DNA from: Albibacillus kandeliae
Lineage (GTDB): Bacteria > Pseudomonadota > Alphaproteobacteria > Rhodobacterales > Rhodobacteraceae
Length of the DNA stretch: 64,000 nt
Direction of reading: 5' to 3'
Assembly: GCF_003116585.1 (NCBI RefSeq)
Contig: NZ_QEHM01000011.1
Location: forward strand, 62,001-126,000
Below, one piece after another: positions 44,942 to 53,515 of the stretch. The position numbers and the translations under genes are program-made. The notes beneath the pieces were generated by a model. That model was not told the DNA's origin. It made no database searches and was given only the letters and a program-made list of their open reading frames with translations. How positions within the stretch are numbered: position 1 is the stretch's first letter; every line of letters begins with the position of its first letter.

Positions 44942-46185
44942 TGGCGTTTTGCTTTCCAGGGATTCGACTTGAACCAGGCGGCGGCGTAGGCGACCAGTGT
45001 GATCAGGAGGAAGCCGCACAGATTGATCACCATAAAAGTGAAGGCAGATCGACCGGTTAGGTCGAGAACGAACCCAAGTAGGCGGGCCGCCGCCATCGAG
45101 AAGACAAAGACGGCGAGGGATTGCTGACCCACCTTGGTGATGGCCGCGCTGACTGCCTGCCAAACAGGCCCTGCGACTCCGTCACGCAGCGCGACGAGGT
45201 GCCGTCCACTGTCACCCGCCGCCGCCCAGGCGAGGTAAGCCAGCGACAGGAAGTGCACGTAGCGCAGAATCGCGAAATCGGTCTTGTCACGCGGGTCGAA
45301 GCCGGTGTTGTTGCGCATCTGGTCGAGCCCTTCCCAGACGGCGTGCAGCTTCATCCCCAGTTGCGGGGCGATCGCGTCGATCCAGCTGACCACCTTCCAC
45401 GAGGCGAAGGGCAGCGACAGGACGAGCACCGCGACGGCGATCCAGACCAGCGTCTTGGTCACCGGGGGCTTGGGGATCCATCCGCGCATCAAACCAAAGC
45501 CCGTGAAGAACAGCAGCTGCCACGCGAAGGGGTTGAAGAACCACTCCCGGTCTGAGAGCGGTTCGGCCGGAAGGTGCAGATTGCCGAAGCCGGCTGCGAG
45601 CCAGAGCGCGACGCTGAACGCGGCGGCGAGCCAGAAGTTCACCCGCACCAGCGCCATCATCACCGGCATCAGGGCGAGCACCACGAGGTACATCGGCAGG
45701 ATGTCGAAGAAGTTCGGCACGTAGGTGAGCGTGAAGATCCCCACGATGTGCTGTTCGGTGTTCTCGAAGAAGGGCACGAGGTTCAGCTCGCCCACGTAGG
45801 AGCCCTCGTAGCTGCCGTAGAGGTCGAGCGCGGCCATCATCGCGGCGACGGTGAAGAACAGGGCGATGTGCGCCCAGTAGACCTGCCAGCAGCGAAAGAT
45901 CACCCGCGCGGTGCCCATCAGCCAGCCGCGGCGCGCGAAGGTGCCGCCGAAGGCGATGGCCGAGGCCATGCCCGAGCAGAAGACGAAGATCTCGGTCGCG
46001 TCGGAAAACCCGAATCGCGCCGGGATCCAGTTGGCCCAGGCGTTGGTCGGGATATGCGCGACGAGGATGATGAACATCGCGATACCGCGATAGAAGTCGA
46101 GCCGCGGATCGCGCTGTCGCGCCGCGGTTGGGGTCGGGGCCGTTCTGAATGCCGCAAAGTCCATGGGGGGCGAAATGGTCGCCAT
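44938..46185 (-). CDS. opgC: OpgC-type glucan succinyltransferase (membrane acyltransferase)
   Basis: The 415-residue integral membrane protein has about ten helices and the OpgC_C / acyltransferase pattern: 'RDPRLDFYRGIAMFIILVAH' (about 25-44) with the membrane His, then 'SDATEIFVFCSGMASAIAFGG'. It decorates periplasmic glucans with acyl (succinyl) groups in Rhodobacter-type bacteria. I prefer ATG 46185 because AGGACGG precedes it; a GTG at 46215 overlaps the upstream stop (GTGA) and would add ten residues. Confidence 0.9.
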   Translation of the reverse strand: MATISPPMDFAAFRTAPTPTAARQRDPRLDFYRGIAMFIILVAHIPTNAWANWIPARFGFSDATEIFVFCSGMASAIAFGGTFARRGWLMGTARVIFRCWQVYWAHIALFFTVAAMMAALDLYGSYEGSYVGELNLVPFFENTEQHIVGIFTLTYVPNFFDILPMYLVVLALMPVMMALVRVNFWLAAAFSVALWLAAGFGNLHLPAEPLSDREWFFNPFAWQLLFFTGFGLMRGWIPKPPVTKTLVWIAVAVLVLSLPFASWKVVSWIDAIAPQLGMKLHAVWEGLDQMRNNTGFDPRDKTDFAILRYVHFLSLAYLAWAAAGDSGRHLVALRDGVAGPVWQAVSAAITKVGQQSLAVFVFSMAAARLLGFVLDLTGRSAFTFMVINLCGFLLITLVAYAAAWFKSNPWKAKRQ

Positions 46186-46211
46186 ATACCGTCCTGTTAA
46201 CAAACCTCTGG

Positions 46212-47582
46212 TCACTGAGCGGAAACGCGGTTCGAGCAGTCAGGTTCCCGCGCAGCGCTAATAAGATTTCTGCGAGTCGCACAATAGGCATCTTCTCGCC
46301 CATCGCGTCGGATAAGGCGCTCTTTTAAAAGGAGTTCTGCCGCATCGACCCGTCCGGCCCTCAATCCGGCGTCGATGGTGATGCGTTCGAACACGTCGCG
46401 CTGTGCGTGGCTGCCGCCGGCATGCTGCATTTGCGGCATAACTCGACACAAAAGCACAAATGCGGCCTCGAAACGGCCCTCGGTGAAGGCCGCGAGCCCC
46501 TCGGCAGCATCGCACCCCGGCACCCCCATACGCACCCCTACCTCATCAGCGGAATTCCGCGCATCGTGATGAATTCGCCGGATCAAGCGGCGACTTTCAG
46601 CTTGGCGGTCGGTTCGGGCCAGCGCGAGGAGGTAGTGCAGGTCGGCGAAGATCAGGCAGCCGTCCTCGGTTCGGCGGGCGCTGAGTTCGGCCATTTCCTC
46701 CCAGCGGTCCCCCACGTCGACGCCCTCCAGCTCCAGCCGCATCAGCAGGGAGACCCCGTTCGAGATGTCGCGGTAGTCATCTGTCCGTTCGGCGCGGATC
46801 TCGCGGTCGTAGAGGTCCAGCACCTCGTCGATCTCGCCCTGGTCGAGGTGCATCAGCGCCTTGTGCCACCACACGTGGAAGCGGAAGTTGTTGCAGTGCG
46901 CCCAGGCCTCCTCGCGGCCCGTCAGCCATTGCAGCCCCTGCCGCGCCCGCCCGGTCATGTCGTGCACATGGGCCACCGCATGCAGGCCCCAGGCGTCATC
47001 GGGCGCGAGCCACAGGGCCTGTCGCCCGGCGATCTCGGCCTGTTCGTAAGCGCCGGTCTCTTCCAGCGCGAAGGCGTGGCAGCCGAGGAGGTAGCCGCGC
47101 GCGGGGTGATCGGGCTCGTAGGCCGGGAGCAGCCGCTCGGCCGAGGCGCGCATGCCGCCGGCGTCGCCAAGGACGAAGCGGATCGCCTGGCTGAGTTTCA
47201 TGGCCAGCGGATCGGTGGGGTCGCTCTCAAGCACGCGCTCCATCCCGGCCACCGCGCGGGAGGGCGCCCCGGCGAGCCATGCCTCCAGCGCCGCGAGGTA
47301 GTGGCGTTCGCGCTCGGTCGCGCCGGAGCGAAGGGCGGCGGACTGCGCCGTCGCCAGCGCGGTTCGGGCCGGTTCAACCAGTTCGCGGCGGCCCAGCAGG
47401 AGGTAGAACAGCCCCTGCACCGCATGGGCGAGGGCAAAGTCCGGCTCGGCCTCGAGCACGCGCGCCAGATGCGTGGGGGTCGCCGCGCCATGCGCAAGGA
47501 ACGCGCGCTGCGTGGCGCTCCAGTCCGCGACGGTTGCATCCCGGGTCAGGCTGACCGTCTGGCCGAATACGTCCTGTTTCAT
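46212..47582 (-). CDS. TTC38-like tetratricopeptide repeat protein
   Basis: The 456-residue protein is built of degenerate helical repeats throughout. It matches the TTC38 family by 'AWGLHAVAHVHDMTGRARQG' (about 197-216) and 'HVWWHKALMHLDQGEIDEVL'. No signal peptide or membrane segment is apparent. The TTC38 family occurs from bacteria to humans without a settled function. Its stop lies next to or within the opgC start, so it is the probable first gene of the glucan operon. GAGGGGAC precedes the ATG. Confidence 0.85.
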   Translation of the reverse strand: MKQDVFGQTVSLTRDATVADWSATQRAFLAHGAATPTHLARVLEAEPDFALAHAVQGLFYLLLGRRELVEPARTALATAQSAALRSGATERERHYLAALEAWLAGAPSRAVAGMERVLESDPTDPLAMKLSQAIRFVLGDAGGMRASAERLLPAYEPDHPARGYLLGCHAFALEETGAYEQAEIAGRQALWLAPDDAWGLHAVAHVHDMTGRARQGLQWLTGREEAWAHCNNFRFHVWWHKALMHLDQGEIDEVLDLYDREIRAERTDDYRDISNGVSLLMRLELEGVDVGDRWEEMAELSARRTEDGCLIFADLHYLLALARTDRQAESRRLIRRIHHDARNSADEVGVRMGVPGCDAAEGLAAFTEGRFEAAFVLLCRVMPQMQHAGGSHAQRDVFERITIDAGLRAGRVDAAELLLKERLIRRDGREDAYCATRRNLISAAREPDCSNRVSAQ

Positions 47583-47788
47583 CAAGCTGTCGTCCCCTCT
47601 GGAAAATCCCTTGTCTCCAGAAGGTACAGAGCCGCACCGCGCGCGCGGGTTCACAGCTTGCGGCGCTCTCGATTTGGTGATGCCCCGTGTGGCGTTCCGT
47701 GTTCTTTGTGTCGAAAACCCGTGGCTTTGCGCGTCTCGCCGCGCAAACGGCGCGCCCCGGGCGTGGCTATGTTACGAAACCGGCGGGC

Positions 47789-49405
47789 TCAGATGCGCCC
47801 GTCATAGGCGGCGCGGTCGATCTCGGCGGCGATCACGGTGAATGTTTCAGCCGTCAGAGCCGCCTCGAGCGCGGCGCGCAGTTCGGCGCGGCTGCGCACG
47901 CTTACGCCTGCCCCGCCAAAGGCCCGCCCGATGGCTGCGAAGTCGTGCCGCTCAAAATCGACGCCCCGGTTCACCATCTGCCGCTCGCGCTGTTTCTTCT
48001 CGATCAGCGCGAGGCTGGCATCCACGAAGGTCAGAAAGATGACCGGCGTGCGCAGTTCCGCCGCGGTGGCGAGTTCGCCCGCCACCATGAGCATCCCGGC
48101 GTCGCCCGCAAAGCTGATCACCGGCCTCTCGGGCGCGGCCAGCTTCAGCCCGATGGCCAGCGGCAGGGCGCAGCCCATGGTGCAGAGCCCCGAGGACTGG
48201 ACCAGCGCGCGGGGTTCGGAACAGGTCCACATCTGCGAGAGCAGGATGCGATGCGCGCCGCTGTCGGCAGTCGCCAGCGTTTCGGGCGGCATCACCGCCC
48301 GCGCCTCGGCGATCACCGCCGCCGGGCCCCAGTGCTCATCGGTCGGAAAGGCGGCGGCCAACGCGGCCTGCACCTCTTCGGGCCGACCGTCGGTCCAGGT
48401 CGCGCGGCCGCGGCCGCCCTCGGCCATCGCTTCGAGCGTCGCCGCCGGATCGGCGACGAAGGCGAGGCTCGACTGGTGCATGTAGTGATCGTTGGCGACC
48501 GGCGCGATGTCGATCACGCGCTGCGTCTCGGGGTCCCAGACCTCGCGCCAGCCCGGGCGCATCTCGATCGGGTCGTAGCCGATGCAGAGCACGAGGTCGG
48601 CTGACTTGACCAGCCCGCGCAGGGGCCCATCCGCCAGCGGCGAGAGCCCTGCCCCGCCGAGGCAGAGGGGATGATCCTCGGGCAGCACGCCCTTGGCCTT
48701 GTAGGTGGTGATGAAGGGGATCGAGAAGAGTTCGAGAAAGGCGCGCAGCACCGTTGCCGCCTCGCCGTCGAGCATGTCGAGCCCGACGATGGCGATGGGG
48801 CGCTCGGACTCCGACAGCCACGCCCGCGCCCATGCGAGGTCGGCCCCGGCGGGGGCCACCGGGCTGGCGGCGGCGCGGCGGCGCGGGGCGCGCGCGTGCG
48901 GAATGGCGTCGGCGACGCCGATGGGCACGTCGATATGCACGGGCCCCGGGCGCGGATCGGTGGCGGTGGTCACGGCGCGGTCGGCGATGATGTCGGCCGA
49001 GGCGGCGGTGAGGCGATAGCTGGCCTTGGTGATCGGTGCGAAGACCGCCTGATGGTCCATCACCTGATGGGTGTAGGTCTGCGCCTCGTCCGCATCGACG
49101 CAGCCGGTCAGCACGATCATCGGCACCCTGTCCTGCAGCGCGTTGGCAACCACGTTCACCCCGTTCATCGCCCCCGGCCCCAGCGTGGCGACGAGGATGG
49201 CCGGCGCGCCGTCGCGGTGATGCACCCCCTCGGCCATGAAGCCCGCCGCGTTCTCGTGCTTGGCGAGGATGAAGCGAATGCCGGCCCGTTCGAGCGCATC
49301 CACGAGGGTCAGGACCTCTCCCCCCGGCATGCCGAAGGCGAAACGGCAGCCAGCCTCGTAGAGGCGTCGAGCCAGAAGATCGGCGGCGCGCATCGGTTCC
49401 TGCAT
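47789..49405 (-). CDS. Thiamine-diphosphate-dependent enzyme, acetolactate-synthase-like
   Basis: The 538-residue enzyme has the three-domain layout of the acetolactate synthase/benzoylformate decarboxylase family. 'AKHENAAGFMAEG' holds the cofactor-activating Glu (about residue 51); 'LGPGAMNGVNVVANA' and 'PGPVHIDVP' follow. The cofactor motif, normally GDG...NN or ND, reads 'FAGDAGMLMVAG...FVDASLALI', so the usual Asn before the Asp is Val. Substrate and product are unknown. It is separated from the genes around it by short gaps. Confidence 0.87.
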   Translation of the reverse strand: MQEPMRAADLLARRLYEAGCRFAFGMPGGEVLTLVDALERAGIRFILAKHENAAGFMAEGVHHRDGAPAILVATLGPGAMNGVNVVANALQDRVPMIVLTGCVDADEAQTYTHQVMDHQAVFAPITKASYRLTAASADIIADRAVTTATDPRPGPVHIDVPIGVADAIPHARAPRRRAAASPVAPAGADLAWARAWLSESERPIAIVGLDMLDGEAATVLRAFLELFSIPFITTYKAKGVLPEDHPLCLGGAGLSPLADGPLRGLVKSADLVLCIGYDPIEMRPGWREVWDPETQRVIDIAPVANDHYMHQSSLAFVADPAATLEAMAEGGRGRATWTDGRPEEVQAALAAAFPTDEHWGPAAVIAEARAVMPPETLATADSGAHRILLSQMWTCSEPRALVQSSGLCTMGCALPLAIGLKLAAPERPVISFAGDAGMLMVAGELATAAELRTPVIFLTFVDASLALIEKKQRERQMVNRGVDFERHDFAAIGRAFGGAGVSVRSRAELRAALEAALTAETFTVIAAEIDRAAYDGRI

Positions 49406-49460
49406 GGGAGGTGTCCTTCGTTCAGGTGCGAAAAAGCCAACTCCCTCGCGCCCTTCCGCG

Positions 49461-49480
49461 CAAGCCCGAACACGGGCTTG
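49461..49480 (-). terminator. Hairpin after the DUF302 gene
   Basis: CAAGCCCG/CGGGCTTG is a perfect 8-bp stem with a 4-base loop, about 40 bases after the DUF302 stop. No T run follows directly, so termination is only a guess. Confidence 0.35.
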
Positions 49481-49519
49481 TGACCTTTCGGCTCCCGGCA
49501 GCCCGCGCGGGGCGAAGCC

Positions 49520-49999
49520 TTACTTCACCGCCTCGGAAGCGATGGTGGCAAAGGCGCTGTCGAGTTCGGCGGCGAGTTCCACCAGTTCGATCCCGCCTTC
49601 CTTGCGGTAGGGGAAGAACACGGTGGTGGGGGTCTTGTAGGCGAGCGTCGCGGAGCCATCGGTGTTCTCGGTCACGTAGAACCGGATCGGCGCCTCGATC
49701 ATGGCGGCGGTGGACAGCTCGAGCATCTTCACCGCGTAGTCGTTGTTGAAGACGCCGACCACGCGGTTGCCCGGGATGGTGACGCCGCGCGCGGCGGCGG
49801 TTTCGGTCGGACCGGCCTCGGTCACCACGCCCATGCCGTTATCGGTCACGGCCTGCTTCAGGTCGGCGAGCAGCGTGTCATAGCTCTTGTCGGTCGGGAA
49901 AACCTCCCAGCCCTCGCGGGGTTTCAGGTCTTCGGCCTGCGCGAGGCCGACAAAAAAGGTCGATAGAACAAGGATGAAATAGAAAGGGGCACGTTTCAT
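49520..49999 (-). CDS. Exported DUF302 protein
   Basis: The 159-residue protein has a signal peptide cut near 'GLAQAED' (about residue 22) and a single DUF302 domain. 'PGNRVVGVFNNDYAVKMLEL' and 'ETDGSATLAYKTP'-like strands give the alpha/beta pattern of that domain. DUF302 proteins bind small ligands or metals in an undefined way. It stands alone, with a hairpin downstream. Confidence 0.85.
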   Translation of the reverse strand: MKRAPFYFILVLSTFFVGLAQAEDLKPREGWEVFPTDKSYDTLLADLKQAVTDNGMGVVTEAGPTETAAARGVTIPGNRVVGVFNNDYAVKMLELSTAAMIEAPIRFYVTENTDGSATLAYKTPTTVFFPYRKEGGIELVELAAELDSAFATIASEAVK

Positions 50000-50061
50000 G
50001 GCGTTGCTCCGGTAGATGAAAAGTGTCCTGACTCAACCCTGTCACCCGCCCCCGGTTCCAC

Positions 50062-53000
50062 TCACCTCTGCGTGAGCGGCCCCAGGTCGAGCCCCTTGAC
50101 GATCCAGCCGCGCGTTTCTGCCGGGTCGATCACCGCGTCGATTTCCTGAAGGGCGGCGACGTTCAGCGCGCCGCCCTCCTCGTAGGACTGGGCGACGAGC
50201 CGGTCGAAGAGCTGCTTGCGCGACGCCTCGTCCGGGGCGGCGTCGAGTTCGCGCTTGAAGCCGAGAGTCACCGCGCCTTCGAGCCCCATCGGCCCGAACT
50301 CGCCCGTTGGCCATGAGACGTTGAAGTCGGGGGTGACAAAGCTCCCGCCCGCCATCGCCTGCGCCCCGATGCCATAGCCCTTGCGCAGGCAGAGGAAGAA
50401 CAGCGGCGCGGTCATCTCTGCCCCGGCGGACAGGAAATCGGCCGCGGCTTGCACCCCGCCCTGCCGCTCGCTTTCGGGGCCGACCATGAAGCCGGGCGTG
50501 TCGCAGAGCGACAGCACCGGCAGGCGGAAGCGCGAGAACAGGCGCAGCATCCGCGCCGCCTTGGCCGAGGCAGGCGCGTCGAGCGCGCCGCCGAGGTGGT
50601 GCGGATTGTTGGCGATCAGCCCCATCGGGCGGCCCTCGATCCGGATCAGCCCGGCGACGAGCCCGGGCGCATGGGCGGCCCCGAGCTCGAGGAAGCTGCC
50701 GGTATCGACCAGCGCGGCGATCACCACGCGGATGTCATAGGCGCGCAGCCGGTTCTCCGGGATCACGTGACGCAGCAGGCGCGGATCCCCGGCCTGCCAG
50801 TCGGCAAGGTCGCCCTGGAAATAGCTCATCGCGCGCCGGGCGGCCTCGGCGGCCCCGGCTTCGTCATCGGCAAGGATGTCGACCAGCCCGATCTCTGCTT
50901 GCATCGGCGCCGGTCCGATCTCTCTCGGGTCGAAGCTGCCCAGTCCGCCCGCCTCGATCATCGCGGGCCCGCCTAGGCCGATCCACGAGGCCCGTGTGGC
51001 GATGCGGATATCCCCCGCCCCGAAGACCGCCGCGTTGCCGGCAAAGCAATAGCCTGAGTTCACCGTGATCTTGGGGCCGCGCCCGCGGTGCCGGGCGAAG
51101 ACGTGAAAGGTGGTGACGTCAAGCGCCGAGCGCTTGATGTCGTTGAAGTCGACATCGCCCGGACGCCCCCCGCCGCCCTCGGTGAAGAAGATCATCGGCA
51201 GGGCATGACGCTCGGCTACCTCGAACAGGCGGTCCGTCTTGAGGTGGCCGAAATAGCCCTGCGTCCCGGCCATGACCGACCCATCGTAGGCGAGGATGGC
51301 GACCTGCGCCCTCTCCTTGGCCACGAGCCCAGCGTTGACCTCGCCGAAGCCGGTGATGATACCATCCGCCGGGGTGTCGCGCATCAGGTCCTCGCGCTCG
51401 CGCCGCCGCCGCTGGGCGGCGTAGACCAGTTGCCCGAATTCGTGGAAGGTGCCGCCCCGGGTCAGGTCCGCGACGTTTTCGCGCGCGGTGCGCTGGCCCC
51501 GTCCGCGCCGCCGTTCCACCGCCGCGGGCCGGTTCTCGTCCAGCGTCATCGCCAGCCGGTCCTGCAGGGCCTGCAGGTCGGGACGCACGTGATCGGGATC
51601 GGGCGCGGCCTCGACCGCCAGCAGGGCCTCGGCCGCGTCGGCCGGTCGGTAGGTGACCAGCGGCGCGCCCAGGTTGACCACCTCGCCGGGCGTGCAGAGC
51701 ACCGAGACCACGGTGCCGGGCCCGGTTGCCGCCACCACGTGCTGCATCTTCATCGCCTCGAGCACGACGATCTCCTGCCCGGCGGCAAAGGCCTCGCCCG
51801 GGGCCAGCGTCACGCTGTGCACCAGCCCCTGCATCGGCGCGCGCAGTGCCTCGCCGTCCAGCGGGGTCGCGGCGGCCAGCATGGGCGCGGGCTCGGGCAC
51901 CACCGCGGGACCTGTTAGCGGGGGTGGCGTGTCGTGGATCAGCTGGTCGACCAGCCCGCGATCGACCGCGCCCACGTCGATGTCCCAGTCGCGCAGTTCC
52001 CCCCGCGCCAGAAGGGCGCGCAGGAAGGGAATGTTGGTTCCGGCCCCGGTGACCTGAAACTCGGAGAGGGCGCGCCCGGCGCGGCCCAGCAGCCGGTCGA
52101 GCTCGCCCGAGGGTTCGTGGACCACGACCTTGGCCAGCAGGCTGTCGAAGTTGGGGTTGGTCTCGTACCCGGCATAGCCGTGGGTATCGACCCGCACTCC
52201 CGGCCCCAGCGGCGGCTGGAAGGTCTCGAGCCGCCCGCCCGCCGGAGTCACCATGCCATCGGGCCTGATCACCTCGGTATTGACGCGCGCCTGCATCGCG
52301 ATGCCGACCGGCCAGCGCGGCCCGTCAGACAGCCCGAGGTCGGAAAGCCGTGCCCCGTCGGCCAGTTCGAGCTGGAGCGCGACGAGGTCGAGGCCGGTCA
52401 CCTCTTCGGTCACCGTGTGCTCGACCTGAAGGCGCGGGTTGGCCTCGATGAAGTGGTACTCGCCCTCGCCGCCGGTCTCGACAAGGAACTCGACGGTGCC
52501 GAGGCCCCGGTAGTGGGCGGCCCGGCCCATCGCCACGGCCGCGTCCAACAGGGCCGCGCGCAGGTCATCGTCCAGCAGCGGCGCGGGGCTGATCTCGACG
52601 ATCTTCTGGTGACGTCGCTGGAGGGTGCAGTCGCGTTCCCAGAGGTGGGTCACCTCGCGCCCGTCGCCGATGATCTGGACCTCGATATGCCGCACCGGGC
52701 GCAGGTAGCGTTCGGCGTAGAGGTCGCTGACGCCGAAGGCCGCGCCCGCCTCGGCAGCCGCCCGGGCGAACGCCGCCTCCACCTCCTCGGGCCGCTCGAT
52801 CACGCGCATCCCGCGCCCGCCGCCGCCGCCCACCGCCTTCAGCAGGACCGGCGCACCGCCCTGCGCGGCAAGGAACGCGCGCGCCTCGGCGGCGGTGGCA
52901 AGGGGTCCGGACCCCGCCGCCACCGGCACACCCGCCCGCACGGCCAGCGCGCGGGCCGAGACCTTGTCGCCCAGCAGGGCCAGCGTCTCGGGGTCGGGCC

Positions 53001-53307
53001 CGACAAAGATCAGCCCGGCCTCGCGGCAGGCTTCGGCAAAGGCCGCGCTCTCGCTTAGAAAGCCGTAGCCGGGATGCACCGCATCGCAGCCCTCGTCGCG
53101 CGCCACCGCGATCAGCGCCTCGATGTCGAGATAGGCCGCCGCCCCCTGCCCCGGCAGCGCGATCGCCTGATCGGCGTGGCGCAGGTGGAGGGATCCGGCA
53201 TCGTCCGCCGAGTGGACCGCGACCGTTCGGACACCCATCGCCGCTGCGGTTCGCGCGACCCGGATGGCAATTTCACCTCGGTTGGCGATCAGCAGTGTCG
53301 GAATCAT
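50062..53307 (-). CDS. Single-chain biotin-dependent acyl-CoA carboxylase
   Basis: One 1,081-residue polypeptide carries all parts of a biotin carboxylase system. Residues 1-450 are biotin carboxylase ('LLIANRGEIAIRV', ATP-grasp 'KAVGGGGGRGMRV', 'EMNPRLQVEHTVTE'-type 'EANPRLQVEHTVTE'). About 485-555 is the biotinyl domain with 'VLEAMKMQHVV' (Lys about 520). About 600-1081 is the carboxyltransferase ('FFTEGGGGRPGD', 'GLIANNPHHLGGAL', 'LSLCDTPGFMVGPE'). This order resembles the single-chain long-chain acyl-CoA carboxylases. The acyl-CoA used is not evident. Confidence 0.92.
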   Translation of the reverse strand: MIPTLLIANRGEIAIRVARTAAAMGVRTVAVHSADDAGSLHLRHADQAIALPGQGAAAYLDIEALIAVARDEGCDAVHPGYGFLSESAAFAEACREAGLIFVGPDPETLALLGDKVSARALAVRAGVPVAAGSGPLATAAEARAFLAAQGGAPVLLKAVGGGGGRGMRVIERPEEVEAAFARAAAEAGAAFGVSDLYAERYLRPVRHIEVQIIGDGREVTHLWERDCTLQRRHQKIVEISPAPLLDDDLRAALLDAAVAMGRAAHYRGLGTVEFLVETGGEGEYHFIEANPRLQVEHTVTEEVTGLDLVALQLELADGARLSDLGLSDGPRWPVGIAMQARVNTEVIRPDGMVTPAGGRLETFQPPLGPGVRVDTHGYAGYETNPNFDSLLAKVVVHEPSGELDRLLGRAGRALSEFQVTGAGTNIPFLRALLARGELRDWDIDVGAVDRGLVDQLIHDTPPPLTGPAVVPEPAPMLAAATPLDGEALRAPMQGLVHSVTLAPGEAFAAGQEIVVLEAMKMQHVVAATGPGTVVSVLCTPGEVVNLGAPLVTYRPADAAEALLAVEAAPDPDHVRPDLQALQDRLAMTLDENRPAAVERRRGRGQRTARENVADLTRGGTFHEFGQLVYAAQRRRREREDLMRDTPADGIITGFGEVNAGLVAKERAQVAILAYDGSVMAGTQGYFGHLKTDRLFEVAERHALPMIFFTEGGGGRPGDVDFNDIKRSALDVTTFHVFARHRGRGPKITVNSGYCFAGNAAVFGAGDIRIATRASWIGLGGPAMIEAGGLGSFDPREIGPAPMQAEIGLVDILADDEAGAAEAARRAMSYFQGDLADWQAGDPRLLRHVIPENRLRAYDIRVVIAALVDTGSFLELGAAHAPGLVAGLIRIEGRPMGLIANNPHHLGGALDAPASAKAARMLRLFSRFRLPVLSLCDTPGFMVGPESERQGGVQAAADFLSAGAEMTAPLFFLCLRKGYGIGAQAMAGGSFVTPDFNVSWPTGEFGPMGLEGAVTLGFKRELDAAPDEASRKQLFDRLVAQSYEEGGALNVAALQEIDAVIDPAETRGWIVKGLDLGPLTQR

Positions 53308-53515
53308 GGTCGTCCCTTGAATTGCAGCCCCGGTATCCGCTCCGGGTTGGGGCCGAGTAAACAGCATGACCCGGCATCGGACCAAACTGTTTCTGTGCGG
53401 CGCGGAGTCCGGCGATATGCTTGAACCCCCGCGCATTTTACCCCAGCATCCGGCGGGCGGGGCGCGCGGGACGCCCGGCGTGACATCGACCTTCCGGAAA
53501 GCGCGCTCGGACATC

